Shown here in pieces: positions 1 through 9,985 of a DNA stretch of 42,323 nucleotides. The DNA comes from Pseudonocardiaceae bacterium (lineage in GTDB: Bacteria; Actinomycetota; Actinomycetes; Mycobacteriales; Pseudonocardiaceae). The position numbers were made by a program, and so were the translations under genes. The stretch is taken from assembly GCA_009379845.1 (NCBI GenBank), contig WHSZ01000055.1, positions 1 to 42,323 of the forward strand, read 5' to 3'. Each line of letters starts with the position of its first letter. The first letter of the stretch is position 1. A model generated the notes under the pieces. It ran no database searches, was not told where the DNA came from, and saw only the letters and a program-made list of their open reading frames with translations.

Positions 1-322
1 GCGCGGCCGGCAGCGGAAGCGCGGCGGGTCGGGTTACCGGCGGCACCGGAAGCGGACCCGGTGCGGGCGCGAAAACCGGCGTCAGCCCTGGCGGTGCCGC
101 GGCAGCCGAATCCGCGGCCCGTGGCGCGGCCGGGTCCGGCACGAGCGGCCGCGGTATGGCCGGCGCGCCGATGGGGGCCGGCGCCGGACGAGCAAGGGCG
201 GCGACGACGAGGACCACGAGCGCAAGACGTTCCTCATCGAACCGGACAAGGAAGGCACGTTCGGCACCGACGAGCTGACCGCGCCACCGGTGATCGGTGA
301 AGACCCGAACGCACAGCGCTAG
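1..322 (+). pseudogene. 3' end of a Gly/Ala-rich PPE-like ESX protein, apparently frameshifted
   Basis: This is the C-terminal end of a gene that begins before the window. From base 3 one frame reads a Gly/Ala/Ser-rich stretch ending in GRGMAGAPMGAGAGR, typical of the low-complexity tails of actinobacterial PPE/WXG100-associated proteins. From about base 191 the sensible reading moves to another frame (KGGDDEDHERKTFLIEPDKE), which continues to a TAG at 320-322. A single missing base near 192-193 (GAGC where GAGGC would join the frames) reconciles both halves. The product would be an ESX (type VII) substrate, which fits the espG gene 27 bases downstream. The shift could be a real mutation or a sequencing error. 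Confidence 0.6.
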
Positions 323-349
323 ACGCCGGCAGGCAGAGGGGGCGGCGCG

Positions 350-1108
350 GTGATCCGTCGCGAATACGATCTGCCGGTGTGGGCACTCGCCGCGTGCCTG
401 CGATGGGACAACCTCGGCGAAGGCCATCCGGTATTCGCGGAAACCCCGCTGTGGCGCAACGAGCAAGCCGAGCGCGAGCTCGACGAGGCCACCCGCGACG
501 AGCTCGCGCGCTGCGGCCTGCTGGAAGCAACCGGCCGGGTGGACCCGGATTTCCGGGACACACTGATCGTGCTGACCCGCCCCGGCACGGAGTTCTCCTG
601 CTGGGCAAAGCACACCGAGGGCTCCTACCGGATGCTGGTCGCGGCGATCGGCAGGGACACCGTGCTGCTCACCCGCGTCGACGAGCAGGTGCGGTTCCGA
701 CCGGCGCGCCCGGAAACCCCGGCCGAGGAGCTTGTGGCCCAACTACCCGAGCTGGGCCCCGCCAAGGCGCACGCCGTCAACGTGCCCCGCTCCGCATATG
801 ACGAGCTGCTCAACCCGACCAACACCGGCATCGTGCACCGGCGAGGCGGCGATCCGGACGCCAAACGCCTGTACAACATCCTCGACCAGCCCCGCCTGCA
901 CACCGCCGAGCTGCACGCCGCGACCCGGGACCGCTCCGGCATGCGCAAGCGGGCCCGCCAAGCCACCGTGCTCGACACCGAGCAGGGGCGCTGGCTGATC
1001 TCCCTGAAGCCCGGCGGCCAGCCCGGCGACGACTGGATTGTCACCGCGCCCGCTACCCCGCAGCTGCTGGCCAGCACCCTCTACGAGATGCGCGACAACC
1101 CGCGGTGA
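350..1108 (+). CDS. espG: ESX secretion-associated protein, EspG family
   Basis: The 252-residue product resembles EspG, the cytosolic chaperone that binds PE/PPE-type substrates and keeps them soluble for type VII secretion. Supporting features are the family-like N-terminus (MIRREYDLPVWALAACLRW), the usual length, and mixed alpha/beta composition with no signal peptide or membrane segment. The GTG start at 350 follows a purine-rich AGAGGGGG tract. It lies 27 bases after the PPE-like gene, the arrangement expected of a substrate/chaperone pair. No ESX ATPase or membrane component is in view, so the rest of the locus would lie to the left or elsewhere. The family call rests on overall sequence character, since EspG proteins diverge strongly. 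Confidence 0.75.
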   Translation: MIRREYDLPVWALAACLRWDNLGEGHPVFAETPLWRNEQAERELDEATRDELARCGLLEATGRVDPDFRDTLIVLTRPGTEFSCWAKHTEGSYRMLVAAIGRDTVLLTRVDEQVRFRPARPETPAEELVAQLPELGPAKAHAVNVPRSAYDELLNPTNTGIVHRRGGDPDAKRLYNILDQPRLHTAELHAATRDRSGMRKRARQATVLDTEQGRWLISLKPGGQPGDDWIVTAPATPQLLASTLYEMRDNPR

Positions 1109-1198
1109 TCGCCGCCGGCGCCGAGCCGGACGGATAACCAAGCCCGCGACCGGTACTCTCGACAGCCAGCCGAAACACAACGTTGGCGAGGGAGCAAG

Positions 1199-1588
1199 GT
1201 GACAGCGACCGACGAGGCACGGGACATGGCACTGGTCGCCGCGGAGGCGGCCGCCGGCAAGAAGGCGACCGATGTCATCGTGCTCGACGTCTCCGACCAG
1301 TTGGTTATCACCGACTGCTTCGTGATCGCCTCCGCGCCGAACGAACGCCAAGTCGGCGCGATCGTTGACAACGTCGAGGAAAAGATGCGCGCGTCCGGCA
1401 GCAAACCGGTACGGCGGGAAGGGGCCAGGGAGGGCCGCTGGGTGCTGCTGGACTTCGTCGACGTCGTAGTGCACGTCCAGCACTCCGACGAGCGCGCGTT
1501 CTACCAGCTTGAGCGGCTCTGGAAAGACTGCCCGAAGATCGAGTTCGACGTGCACGCGGTGCCCGCCGACGAGGACACCCCGACGTGA
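1199..1588 (+). CDS. rsfS: ribosomal silencing factor RsfS
   Basis: The 129-residue Iojap/RsfS protein binds large-subunit protein uL14 and blocks subunit joining when nutrients are short. The family core is plain: helix-rich N-terminus, then DVIVLDVSDQLVITDCFVIA, a later EGRWVLLDFVDVVVHVQ segment, and FYQLERLW near the end. The GTG start at 1199 is preceded by GGGAGCAAG. The stop overlaps the GTG of the next gene (GTGA), so the two are translationally coupled. The same neighbour order (rsfS then gpgP) is found in Mycobacterium tuberculosis (Rv2420c-Rv2419c), where nadD usually lies just upstream. Here an ESX gene occupies that place. Confidence 0.95.
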   Translation: MTATDEARDMALVAAEAAAGKKATDVIVLDVSDQLVITDCFVIASAPNERQVGAIVDNVEEKMRASGSKPVRREGAREGRWVLLDFVDVVVHVQHSDERAFYQLERLWKDCPKIEFDVHAVPADEDTPT

Positions 1589-2205
1589 GCCTCGCGCGGA
1601 TCGTGCTGTGGCGGCACGGGGAGACCGACTACAACGCCGCGGGGCGGATTCAGGGACATCTCGACTCCGCGCTGACCACTGTCGGCTGGAACCAGGCCCG
1701 GTTCGCGGTCGCCGGCCTGAACCGGTTCGACCCGGACATCGTCATCGCCTCCGACCTGCAGCGCGCCACCGACACGGCCAAGGTGTTCACCGAAGCCAGC
1801 GGCGTGGCGCTGCGCATCGACAAGCGGCTAAGGGAAACCAACCTCGGCGCGTGGCAGGGGCTCACCGGCGCCGAAGTCGACGAAGGCTGGCCCGGCCAGT
1901 GGACCAAATGGCGCGGGGATGCCACCTTGCGGCCGCCCGGCGGGGAAAGCCGCATCGACGTCGCCGAGCGCGCCAGCGAACTGGTCAACGACCTGGACGC
2001 GGAATTCAACGGCACCGTGCTGCTCTGTGCGCACGGCGGGCTCATCACGGCGCTCACCGCGGAACTGCTCGGTCTGCCGCACGACTGCTGGCCACAACTC
2101 GGCGGCATCAGCAACTGCCACTGGACCGAGCTGGCCAGGCGTGCGGACGGTTCCCGGTGGCGGCTGATCGCCTACAACGCTGGCATAACCGGCTTCTCGA
2201 CGTGA
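1585..2205 (+). CDS. gpgP: histidine phosphatase, glucosyl-3-phosphoglycerate phosphatase-like
   Basis: The 206-residue protein belongs to the histidine phosphatase (phosphoglycerate mutase-like) superfamily. The catalytic signature LWRHGETDYN lies at the N-terminus, a second conserved arginine in ASDLQRATDTA, a catalytic Glu region in RETNLGAWQG, and the second catalytic histidine in LLCAHGGLI. By position it matches M. tuberculosis Rv2419c, the phosphatase that makes glucosylglycerate for methylglucose lipopolysaccharide, and the next gene matches the octanoyltransferase of that pathway. The start GTG overlaps the rsfS stop and its own stop overlaps the next start. The enzyme class is sure; the substrate is inferred from synteny. 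Confidence 0.85.
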   Translation: MSLARIVLWRHGETDYNAAGRIQGHLDSALTTVGWNQARFAVAGLNRFDPDIVIASDLQRATDTAKVFTEASGVALRIDKRLRETNLGAWQGLTGAEVDEGWPGQWTKWRGDATLRPPGGESRIDVAERASELVNDLDAEFNGTVLLCAHGGLITALTAELLGLPHDCWPQLGGISNCHWTELARRADGSRWRLIAYNAGITGFST

Positions 2206-2927
2206 CCGAGCACCCGAAGCTGCTGGTGCTCGGTGATTCGCTGAGTTTTCACGGTCCGGACGGACCGCACCCTGCCGATGATCCGCGACTGTGGCCGAAC
2301 GTGACGGCACGCGAGCTCGGCGGCAGTGTGGAACTCGTCGCCGGGTTCGGCTGGACCGCGCGGGACGCCTGGTGGGCGCTGATCGGCGACCCGCGGATCT
2401 GGGCGTTGCTGCATCAGGTGGACGCCGTGGTGTTCGCCGTTGGCAGCATGGACACGCTGCCTTCCCCGCTGCCTACCTACCTGCGCCTTGGCCTGCGTTA
2501 CCTGCGACCGCGCTGGCTGCGGCGCCGCGCGCGCGGCATGTACCTGGCCGCACAACCCCGGCTCGCCCGTCTGCTGCGGGGGCATCCCGCGGTGCTGCCG
2601 ACCCGCCTGACCGTGCACTACCTCGATACCGCCGTTGGTGCGGTGCGGATTCTGCGCCCCGGCCTGCCGGTGGTGGGCTGGCGACCGGCCGTGCACCGGG
2701 CACAGTCCTACGGCTACGTGCACACCGTGCGCCCCAAGACCGAGCGGGCGATCGAGCGCTGGGCACGGCGCAGCGACGTGCCACTGGTGGACGTACCGTC
2801 CGTGACCGCCGACCACGTGTTCGGCGGGTACGGCAATCCGGACGGCATGCACTGGGGATGGGAAGGTCACACGCTCGTCGGCAAAGCCGTCGCCGAATCC
2901 CTCAGCCGGAGGCTCGGCGCTGCCTAG
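2202..2927 (+). CDS. SGNH/GDSL acyltransferase-like protein, OctT-type
   Basis: The 241-residue SGNH-hydrolase fold protein starts at GTG 2202, overlapping the previous stop. Block I is LLVLGDSLSFHG with the nucleophilic Ser of GDS, and block V is NPDGMHWGWEGH with the Asp-His pair. Between them are many Arg-rich helices (LRPRWLRRRARGMYLAA). In mycobacteria the gene in this position (Rv2418c) is the diglucosylglycerate octanoyltransferase of methylglucose lipopolysaccharide synthesis, which supports a transferase rather than an esterase role. Pairing with the GpgP-like phosphatase strengthens this, but no other gene of the pathway is in the window. The fold is sure and the substrate inferred. 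Confidence 0.8.
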   Translation: MTEHPKLLVLGDSLSFHGPDGPHPADDPRLWPNVTARELGGSVELVAGFGWTARDAWWALIGDPRIWALLHQVDAVVFAVGSMDTLPSPLPTYLRLGLRYLRPRWLRRRARGMYLAAQPRLARLLRGHPAVLPTRLTVHYLDTAVGAVRILRPGLPVVGWRPAVHRAQSYGYVHTVRPKTERAIERWARRSDVPLVDVPSVTADHVFGGYGNPDGMHWGWEGHTLVGKAVAESLSRRLGAA

Positions 2928-2964
2928 CGGGAATGCGCCGATTCGAGACGTACGCTCGGGAACC

Positions 2965-3831
2965 GTGCCCGTCGCAGTCGTCACCGATTCCACCGCACAC
3001 CTTCCGGAAGGCTTCGCGCAGCGGCACGCGGTGCGGGTTGTCCCGCTGCACGTGCTGATGGACGGCGAGGCCGGGCTGGACGGCGTGGAGATCGGGCCAA
3101 CCGAGCTCGTCGCGGCCCTCGACCAGCGACGCGGCGTCACCACCTCGCGCCCGTCACCGGAGGAGTTCGAGCAAGTGTTCCGTGCCGAGCTCGCCGCAGG
3201 CGCACCTGGCGTGGTGTCCGTGCACCTGTCCAGGGAGTTGTCCGGCACCTGGGAGGCGGCCCGGATGGCCGCCGAGCAGATCGACCCGGCACTGGTGCGG
3301 GTGGTGGACTCCGGGACCACCGCGATGGGCCTCGGATTCGCCGCGCTCGGCGCGGCACGAGCGGCGGCCGAGGGAGCGGATCCTGCTGAGGTGGAGGCGG
3401 CAGCGGTGCGCGCGGCTGCGGCGACGCACACCTTCTTCGTGGTGGAAACGCTCGATTACCTGCGGCGTGGCGGGCGAGTCGGCGCGGCCGCCGCGTTGCT
3501 GGGAACGGCGCTTGCCGTAAAACCTGTGCTGCACGTCTCCGGCGGGCAGATCGTGCCGTTGGAGAAAGTACGAACCATGAACCGGGCCCTCGGACGGCTG
3601 GTGGATCTCGCCGGGCGGGCCGCGGGGGACGGCGCCGTGCGGCTCGCCGTGCATCATCTCGGCACACCGGAGCGGGCGGCGGAACTCGCCAACCGGCTCG
3701 AGGAGCGGCTGCCGCGTTCGGTGGGGTGCGTGGTCTCCGAATTGGGTGCCGTGATCGGCGCCCATACCGGGCCAGGGGTGCTCGGCGTGGTCGTGGCGCG
3801 GGACATCGGGTTGCCCGACATCGAACGGTAG
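2965..3831 (+). CDS. DegV family fatty-acid-binding protein
   Basis: The 288-residue DegV protein starts at GTG 2965 with MPVAVVTDSTAHLPEGF, the classic DegV opening. DegV proteins bind a fatty acid and, in Firmicutes, present it to fatty acid kinase FakA; their role in actinobacteria is less clear. Further family marks are SRPSPEEF, VVSVHLSRELSGTWEAARMA, RVVDSGTTAMGLGFAAL and the FFVVETLDYLRRGGRVG segment. It follows the OctT-like gene by 37 bases, in the same order as Rv2418c-Rv2417c, and probably belongs to that transcript. No FakA partner is visible here. Confidence 0.93.
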   Translation: MPVAVVTDSTAHLPEGFAQRHAVRVVPLHVLMDGEAGLDGVEIGPTELVAALDQRRGVTTSRPSPEEFEQVFRAELAAGAPGVVSVHLSRELSGTWEAARMAAEQIDPALVRVVDSGTTAMGLGFAALGAARAAAEGADPAEVEAAAVRAAAATHTFFVVETLDYLRRGGRVGAAAALLGTALAVKPVLHVSGGQIVPLEKVRTMNRALGRLVDLAGRAAGDGAVRLAVHHLGTPERAAELANRLEERLPRSVGCVVSELGAVIGAHTGPGVLGVVVARDIGLPDIER

Positions 3832-3895
3832 CCAACCCTCCAGATTCGCACGACGGCACGACAGTTCGCGCTTCATTTCGCTCCCGCGGCCCGAG

Positions 3896-3923
3896 TTGTC
3901 CACAGCACCCTCAGCCATCCACA
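3896..3923 (+). promoter_or_regulatory. pair of DnaA-box-like sites upstream of comEA
   Basis: In the 144-base gap between degV and comEA, TTGTCCACA at 3896-3904 is an exact match to the preferred actinobacterial DnaA box. CCATCCACA at 3915-3923 also fits the relaxed consensus (pyrimidine, pyrimidine, any, TCCACA). Both are in the same orientation, 19 bases start to start, about two helical turns, and 50-80 bases before the comEA start. A single 9-mer could be chance in a window of this size; the pair is more suggestive. A role in DnaA-linked control of comEA is inference. Confidence 0.4.
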
Positions 3924-3975
3924 GATTGCGTCGTGCCCGCTCACGGCGTCGCCCCGGCGCCATACCTTCGACATC

Positions 3976-4856
3976 GTGTTCGGACAACCACTCCACGGCC
4001 CCGCGGGCGAGCGGGCAAGCGCGCGGCTGTCCAGCCTCGCCGAGCGCGCTTCTCTCGCCGAGGGCGCTTCGTCGGGCGCGGAATCGAGCCGCGCGGGCGG
4101 CGAGGATGGCGCGGGCGCCGAGACCTCGAGCCGGCGCGGGCGGCTCGAGCGCTATACCGCCAACGGAACGCCGCTGCGGCGTCGCTGGGACCTGTTCGCC
4201 GAGCGATGGATGCCGGCCGCCGGCAGGACCCGCGCGCCACGCGCGGCCGTGCTCGGCGCCGTGGTGTTTCTGCTGACCGCGGTGGTGGCCGCGGTCCTGC
4301 TCATCAGTGATCGGCCGGACGCCGAACGGACACCGGAGTTGCCCCTCGCCAGAGCCGGCGCCGCCTCGAGTTCCAGGGAGCCAACCACCGGTGAGCCCAG
4401 CAGCAGCGCATCACCGAGCGGCATCGTGGTGAGCGTCGTCGGCAAGGTCCACACGCCCGGACTGGTCACCGTGCCGGACGGATCACGGGTGGCGAACGCG
4501 GTCGAGGCCGCGGGTGGTGCGGTGCGCGGCACGAACCTCACGGCGCTGAACCTGGCCCGCAAACTCACCGACGGCGAGCAGATCTACGTCGGCATTCCCG
4601 CCCCGCCAGGGATGGCACCCGAAGCCGGCGCGCCCGCCGCCGGGCAACCAGCCGGCCAGGCCGAAGCCAAAGTCGATCTGAACACGGCGACCAAGGAGCA
4701 ACTGGAGGAGCTGCCAGGAATCGGGCCGGTTACCGCGGAATCGATCTTGGAGTGGCGCACCAAGAACGACCGCTTCACCGCCGTGGAGCAACTGCGCGAG
4801 GTGGACGGGATCGGTGAGGTCCGGTTCGAGAAGCTGCGCGACAAGGTGGCGGCCGG

Positions 4857-4860
<4 letters not shown>
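3976..4860 (+). CDS. comEA: ComEA family DNA-binding protein
   Basis: The 294-residue membrane-anchored DNA receptor-like protein begins at GTG 3976. A basic, disordered cytoplasmic N-terminus of about 90 residues is followed by one membrane helix (AVLGAVVFLLTAVVAAVLLI), a Ser/Pro/Thr linker, an SLBB segment beginning at SVVGKVHTPGLVTVPDGS, and a C-terminal helix-hairpin-helix pair (VDLNTATKEQLEELPGIGP and EVDGIGEVRFEKLRD). In competent bacteria ComEA binds incoming double-stranded DNA outside the membrane and hands it to ComEC. Its ATGA stop/start overlap with comEC supports a joint role. Natural competence is not established for most relatives, so uptake is a family inference. Confidence 0.93.
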
Positions 4861-7274
<2,414 letters not shown>

Positions 7275-7358
7275 GCACTGGGTACCCCGCGGGGTCCCGC
7301 ACCGGTAATCAGCGCGATGAGCCCGGACTGAGCCACCCGAAGCGCCCCGGTCGCGAGC

Positions 7359-8645
7359 TCAGTCTTCCAGCGCCTGCTGCACCGCGTCGGCGGACGGCGG
7401 GACGGTCGCGCGCGGGCCTACGTGCTCGGACACCGCATCCAGCGTCTTCAACCCGTCCCCGGTAATCAGCAGTACGGTCTCCTCGTCCGGGTTCAGTTTC
7501 CCGGTCTCCAGCAGCTTCTTGGCGCACGCCATGGTGACACCACCGGCGGTCTCCGCGAACACGCCTTCGGTGCGGGCCAGCAGCCGAATGCCTGCCACCA
7601 CTTCCTCGTCCGTGACGTCCTCGATAGCGCCGCCGGTGCGGCGAACGGTGTCCAGCACATACGGCCCGTCGGCAGGGGCACCGATCGCCAGCGAGCGTGC
7701 GATCGTGTCCGGCTTGACCGGCTGCACCACGTCCTGCCCGGCACGGAACGCGGCCGAAACCGGCGAGCACCCGGTCGCCTGCGCACCAAAGACCTTGTAC
7801 GGAGTTGGCTCAACCAGGCCGAGTTTGCCGAACTCCTGGAAACCTTTGTCCACTTTGGTCAACTGCGAGCCTGAGGCGATCGGCACCACGATCTGCTCCG
7901 GCAACCGCCAGCCCAGTTGCTCGGCCACCTCGAACCCGAGCGTCTTGGAACCCTCCGAGTAGTAGGGCCGTACGTTCACGTTCACGAACGCCCAGTCCTC
8001 GTGCTCCGCGGCCAGCTCGGTGGCCAACCGGTTCACGTCGTCGTAGTTGCCGTCGATGGCGATCAGCGCGCCGTCGTACACCGCGGTGGTCAACACCTTC
8101 GCGCGTTCCAACGACGAGGGGATCAACACGACCGACTGCCAGCCGGCCCGTGCGGCCGCCGCGGCGGTGGCGTTCGCGAGGTTCCCGGTGGATGGGCAGG
8201 CCAGTACCCGGAAGCCGAACTCGCGCGCCGCGGCCAGCGCGACGGCGACCACCCGGTCCTTGAACGAATGCGTGGGGTTGCCGGTGTCGTCCTTGATCCA
8301 GAGCTTGCGCATACCGAGTTCCGCCGCGAGCCGGTCGGCCTGGATCAGCCTGGTACAGCCGGGTTCGGTGTTGGGGTGCTCCTCGATGTTCGGCGGCACC
8401 GGCAGCAACTTCTTGTAGCGCCAGATGGAGCGCGGCCCAGCCTCGATATCTTCCCTGCGCACGGCGCCGAAGTCGTAGACCACTTCCAGAGGGGAGAAAT
8501 CGTCCGGGCTGACGAACTCGGGTGCTAGCGGGATCTCGGCCCCGCTTTCCTTCGATGCGAGTGCGGCCGCCGGACCAAGATTCACCGACTTGGCGGGAGA
8601 GCTACCGGTAACCGAGCCTACGTCGTTGCTGGTCGTTGCCGTCAT
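7359..8645 (-). CDS. thrC: threonine synthase with degenerate zinc ribbon
   Basis: The 428-residue PLP enzyme converts O-phosphohomoserine to threonine. The PLP lysine lies in GNPTHSFKDR; the phosphate loop and other family blocks include CPSTGNLANATAAAAARAG, PIASGSQLTKVDKG and LITGDGLKTLDAV. I choose ATG 8645 (MTATTSNDVG) because the two upstream in-frame Met codons (8669, 8699) fall inside the SAM riboswitch aptamer. The N-terminal zinc ribbon (CxxC...CxxC) usual in this enzyme class is replaced by S31-x-x-S34 and S46-x-x-D49, so all four ligands are lost while the surrounding sequence stays recognisable. No hom or thrB is adjacent. The gene is convergent with comEC. Confidence 0.95.
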   Translation of the reverse strand: MTATTSNDVGSVTGSSPAKSVNLGPAAALASKESGAEIPLAPEFVSPDDFSPLEVVYDFGAVRREDIEAGPRSIWRYKKLLPVPPNIEEHPNTEPGCTRLIQADRLAAELGMRKLWIKDDTGNPTHSFKDRVVAVALAAAREFGFRVLACPSTGNLANATAAAAARAGWQSVVLIPSSLERAKVLTTAVYDGALIAIDGNYDDVNRLATELAAEHEDWAFVNVNVRPYYSEGSKTLGFEVAEQLGWRLPEQIVVPIASGSQLTKVDKGFQEFGKLGLVEPTPYKVFGAQATGCSPVSAAFRAGQDVVQPVKPDTIARSLAIGAPADGPYVLDTVRRTGGAIEDVTDEEVVAGIRLLARTEGVFAETAGGVTMACAKKLLETGKLNPDEETVLLITGDGLKTLDAVSEHVGPRATVPPSADAVQQALED

Positions 8646-8664
8646 CGTATCCGCGAGGTCCTTT

Positions 8665-8799
8665 CCCATCTTTCCCGCTAGTCGGGCCGGAATTGGCACC
8701 GTGTTCGTTGGCTGGGGCGTCGCGATCTCGCGACGAGGCGTACGCCAACGCCGGTTGCCGGGGCTTCATCGGGCCGATCCCTCTGCCCCTCTGGATGAG
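8665..8799 (-). ncRNA. SAM-I (S-box) riboswitch upstream of thrC
   Basis: Read on the minus strand, this leader carries the S-box core almost unchanged: CTCATCCAGAGGGGCAGAGG, then GGCCCGATGAAGCCCCGGCA followed by ACC, later GGTGCCAATTCC, and GCGGGAAAGATGGG at the end. Helix P1 pairs CTCATC (8794-8799) with GATGGG (8665-8670). A GC-rich hairpin with perfect 8-base arms (8718-8735) fits P3, and CCCG...CGGG fits P4. Only 19 bases separate P1 from the thrC start, and the AAAGGA ribosome site sits right against P1, so control of translation initiation looks more likely than a terminator. The aptamer is near certain; the direction of the switch is not known. Confidence 0.93.
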
Positions 8800-8886
8800 C
8801 GATATGAGGTTGTCCGCATTACGCTACGGCATGAAGCTCGATCATCGCTAATCCGATTTCGCCGCACCCATGCGAGGATAGGCACC

Positions 8887-9867
8887 GTGCAGGCGCCCGC
8901 TGTAACTCCCGATCCGCTACATCTGGTAATCGGCGATGAGGAACTGCTGGTCGAACGGGCAGCTCGCGCGGCTTTGGACAGTGCCCGTGTTGCCGATCCC
9001 ACCGCCGAGATGAGCCGCAAGCCGGTGGCTGATCTCACAGCCGCGGAATTCGCCGAACTGGTCAGTCCTTCGCTGTTCAGTGAGGGCCGGGTGATCGTGC
9101 TGGAAGCCGCGCAGGATGCCGGGCAGGAGATCGCCGATGCGATCCTGTCCTACTGCGCGGACCCCGCCGACGGTGTGGTGCTTGTGGTCCTGCACTCCGG
9201 GGGAGGGCGAAGCAAGGCTGGCAAGTCGTTGCCGACGGCGCTGCGCAAGGCGGGAGCAAAGGTCACCGAATGCCCCAAGATCACCAAGCCGGCCGATCGG
9301 GAGTCCTTCGTCCGCAACGAAGTTCGGATGGCCGGTGGCAAGATCGACGGTCCCGCGGTGACCGGACTCATCGAATCGGTTGGTTCGGATCTGCGTGAAC
9401 TGTCCGCCGCCGCGACGCAGCTGGTCGCCGACTCCGGCGGGGTGATCGATGAGCAGTCGGTGCGGCGCTACCACCGGGGCCGTGCCGACGTCAACGGGTT
9501 CGCGGTTGCGGAGAAGGCGGTCACCGGCGATCGGGCGGCCGCGCTCGAAGCGGTGCGCTGGGCCATCCAGCTCGGCGTCCCGCCGGTGCTGGTCGCCGAC
9601 GCGCTTGCCGATGCGGTGCGCACCATCGCGCGGGTCACCGCCCACCCGAGGACGGATCCGAACCGCCTGGCAAGCCAGCTGGGCATGCCGCCGTGGAAGG
9701 CCCGCAAGGCGCAGGGGCAGGCCCGTGGGTGGGCACCTGCGGGGCTGGCCGACGCGATGCGGATCGTTGCCGAGGTGAACGCCGACGTGAAGGGCGCGGC
9801 GGCGGACGCGAACTACGCGTTGGAGCGGGCGGTGCTACGCATCGTCGAGGCACGGGAACGCCGCTGA
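8887..9867 (+). CDS. holA: DNA polymerase III subunit delta
   Basis: The 326-residue delta subunit of the clamp loader opens the sliding clamp for DNA polymerase III. The start GTG 8887 (MQAPAVTPDPLHLVIGDEEL) follows GAGGATAGG. Family features are LVIGDEELLVERAA, RVIVLEAAQD, a KAGKSLPTALRKAGA region, LIESVGSDLRELSAAATQL and the C-terminal AAADANYALERAVLRIVE. In-frame codons upstream reach into the thrC riboswitch region but lack family similarity. holA followed by convergent rpsT is the same order as mycobacterial Rv2413c-Rv2412. Confidence 0.95.
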   Translation: MQAPAVTPDPLHLVIGDEELLVERAARAALDSARVADPTAEMSRKPVADLTAAEFAELVSPSLFSEGRVIVLEAAQDAGQEIADAILSYCADPADGVVLVVLHSGGGRSKAGKSLPTALRKAGAKVTECPKITKPADRESFVRNEVRMAGGKIDGPAVTGLIESVGSDLRELSAAATQLVADSGGVIDEQSVRRYHRGRADVNGFAVAEKAVTGDRAAALEAVRWAIQLGVPPVLVADALADAVRTIARVTAHPRTDPNRLASQLGMPPWKARKAQGQARGWAPAGLADAMRIVAEVNADVKGAAADANYALERAVLRIVEARERR

Positions 9868-9883
9868 GGGCGTTCTTGAACAG

Positions 9884-9931
9884 CGACGTACCTGAGCAAA
9901 CGACGAGCTTGCGCAACGACGTACCTGAACA
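9884..9931 (+). repeat. two copies of a 15-bp direct repeat
   Basis: CGACGTACCTGAGCA (9884-9898) and CGACGTACCTGAACA (9917-9931) are direct repeats that differ at one base, 33 bases apart. They lie just after the holA stop and before the holA/rpsT terminator hairpin. Flanking words (AACAGCG) also recur in mirrored order around them. No function is evident; it may be a degraded dispersed repeat. Confidence 0.6.
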
Positions 9932-9935
9932 GCGA

Positions 9936-9970
9936 AAAGCCGCCAGGAGCTGATGCTCACCGGCGGCTTT
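9936..9970. terminator. bidirectional terminator between holA and rpsT
   Basis: AAAGCCGCC (9936-9944) pairs with GGCGGCTTT (9962-9970), and the loop holds a second stem, GAGC (9947-9950) with GCTC (9955-9958). The A-rich left side and T-rich right side give a short U-tract in either direction. It therefore fits the ends of both convergent genes, holA ending at 9867 and rpsT ending at 9986. Confidence 0.8.
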
Positions 9971-9985
9971 CGCGGGCTTGGGTGG

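Noticed and set aside
1509..2201. Upstream extension of the OctT-like frame, giving 472 codons
   Set aside because: The extension overlaps gpgP in another frame and reads as an Arg-rich shadow; the GTG at 2202 with stop/start overlap is the real start.
2172..3431. Minus-strand 419-codon open frame
   Set aside because: Antisense to the OctT-like and DegV genes, both with clear family motifs; its composition is that of a high-GC shadow frame.
8646..8699. thrC starts at 8669 or 8699
   Set aside because: Both codons lie within the riboswitch aptamer, so translation from them is incompatible with its folding.
8590..8886. Longer holA start from 8590
   Set aside because: That part is antisense to the thrC start and its SAM riboswitch and has no similarity to HolA; GTG 8887 gives the normal length.
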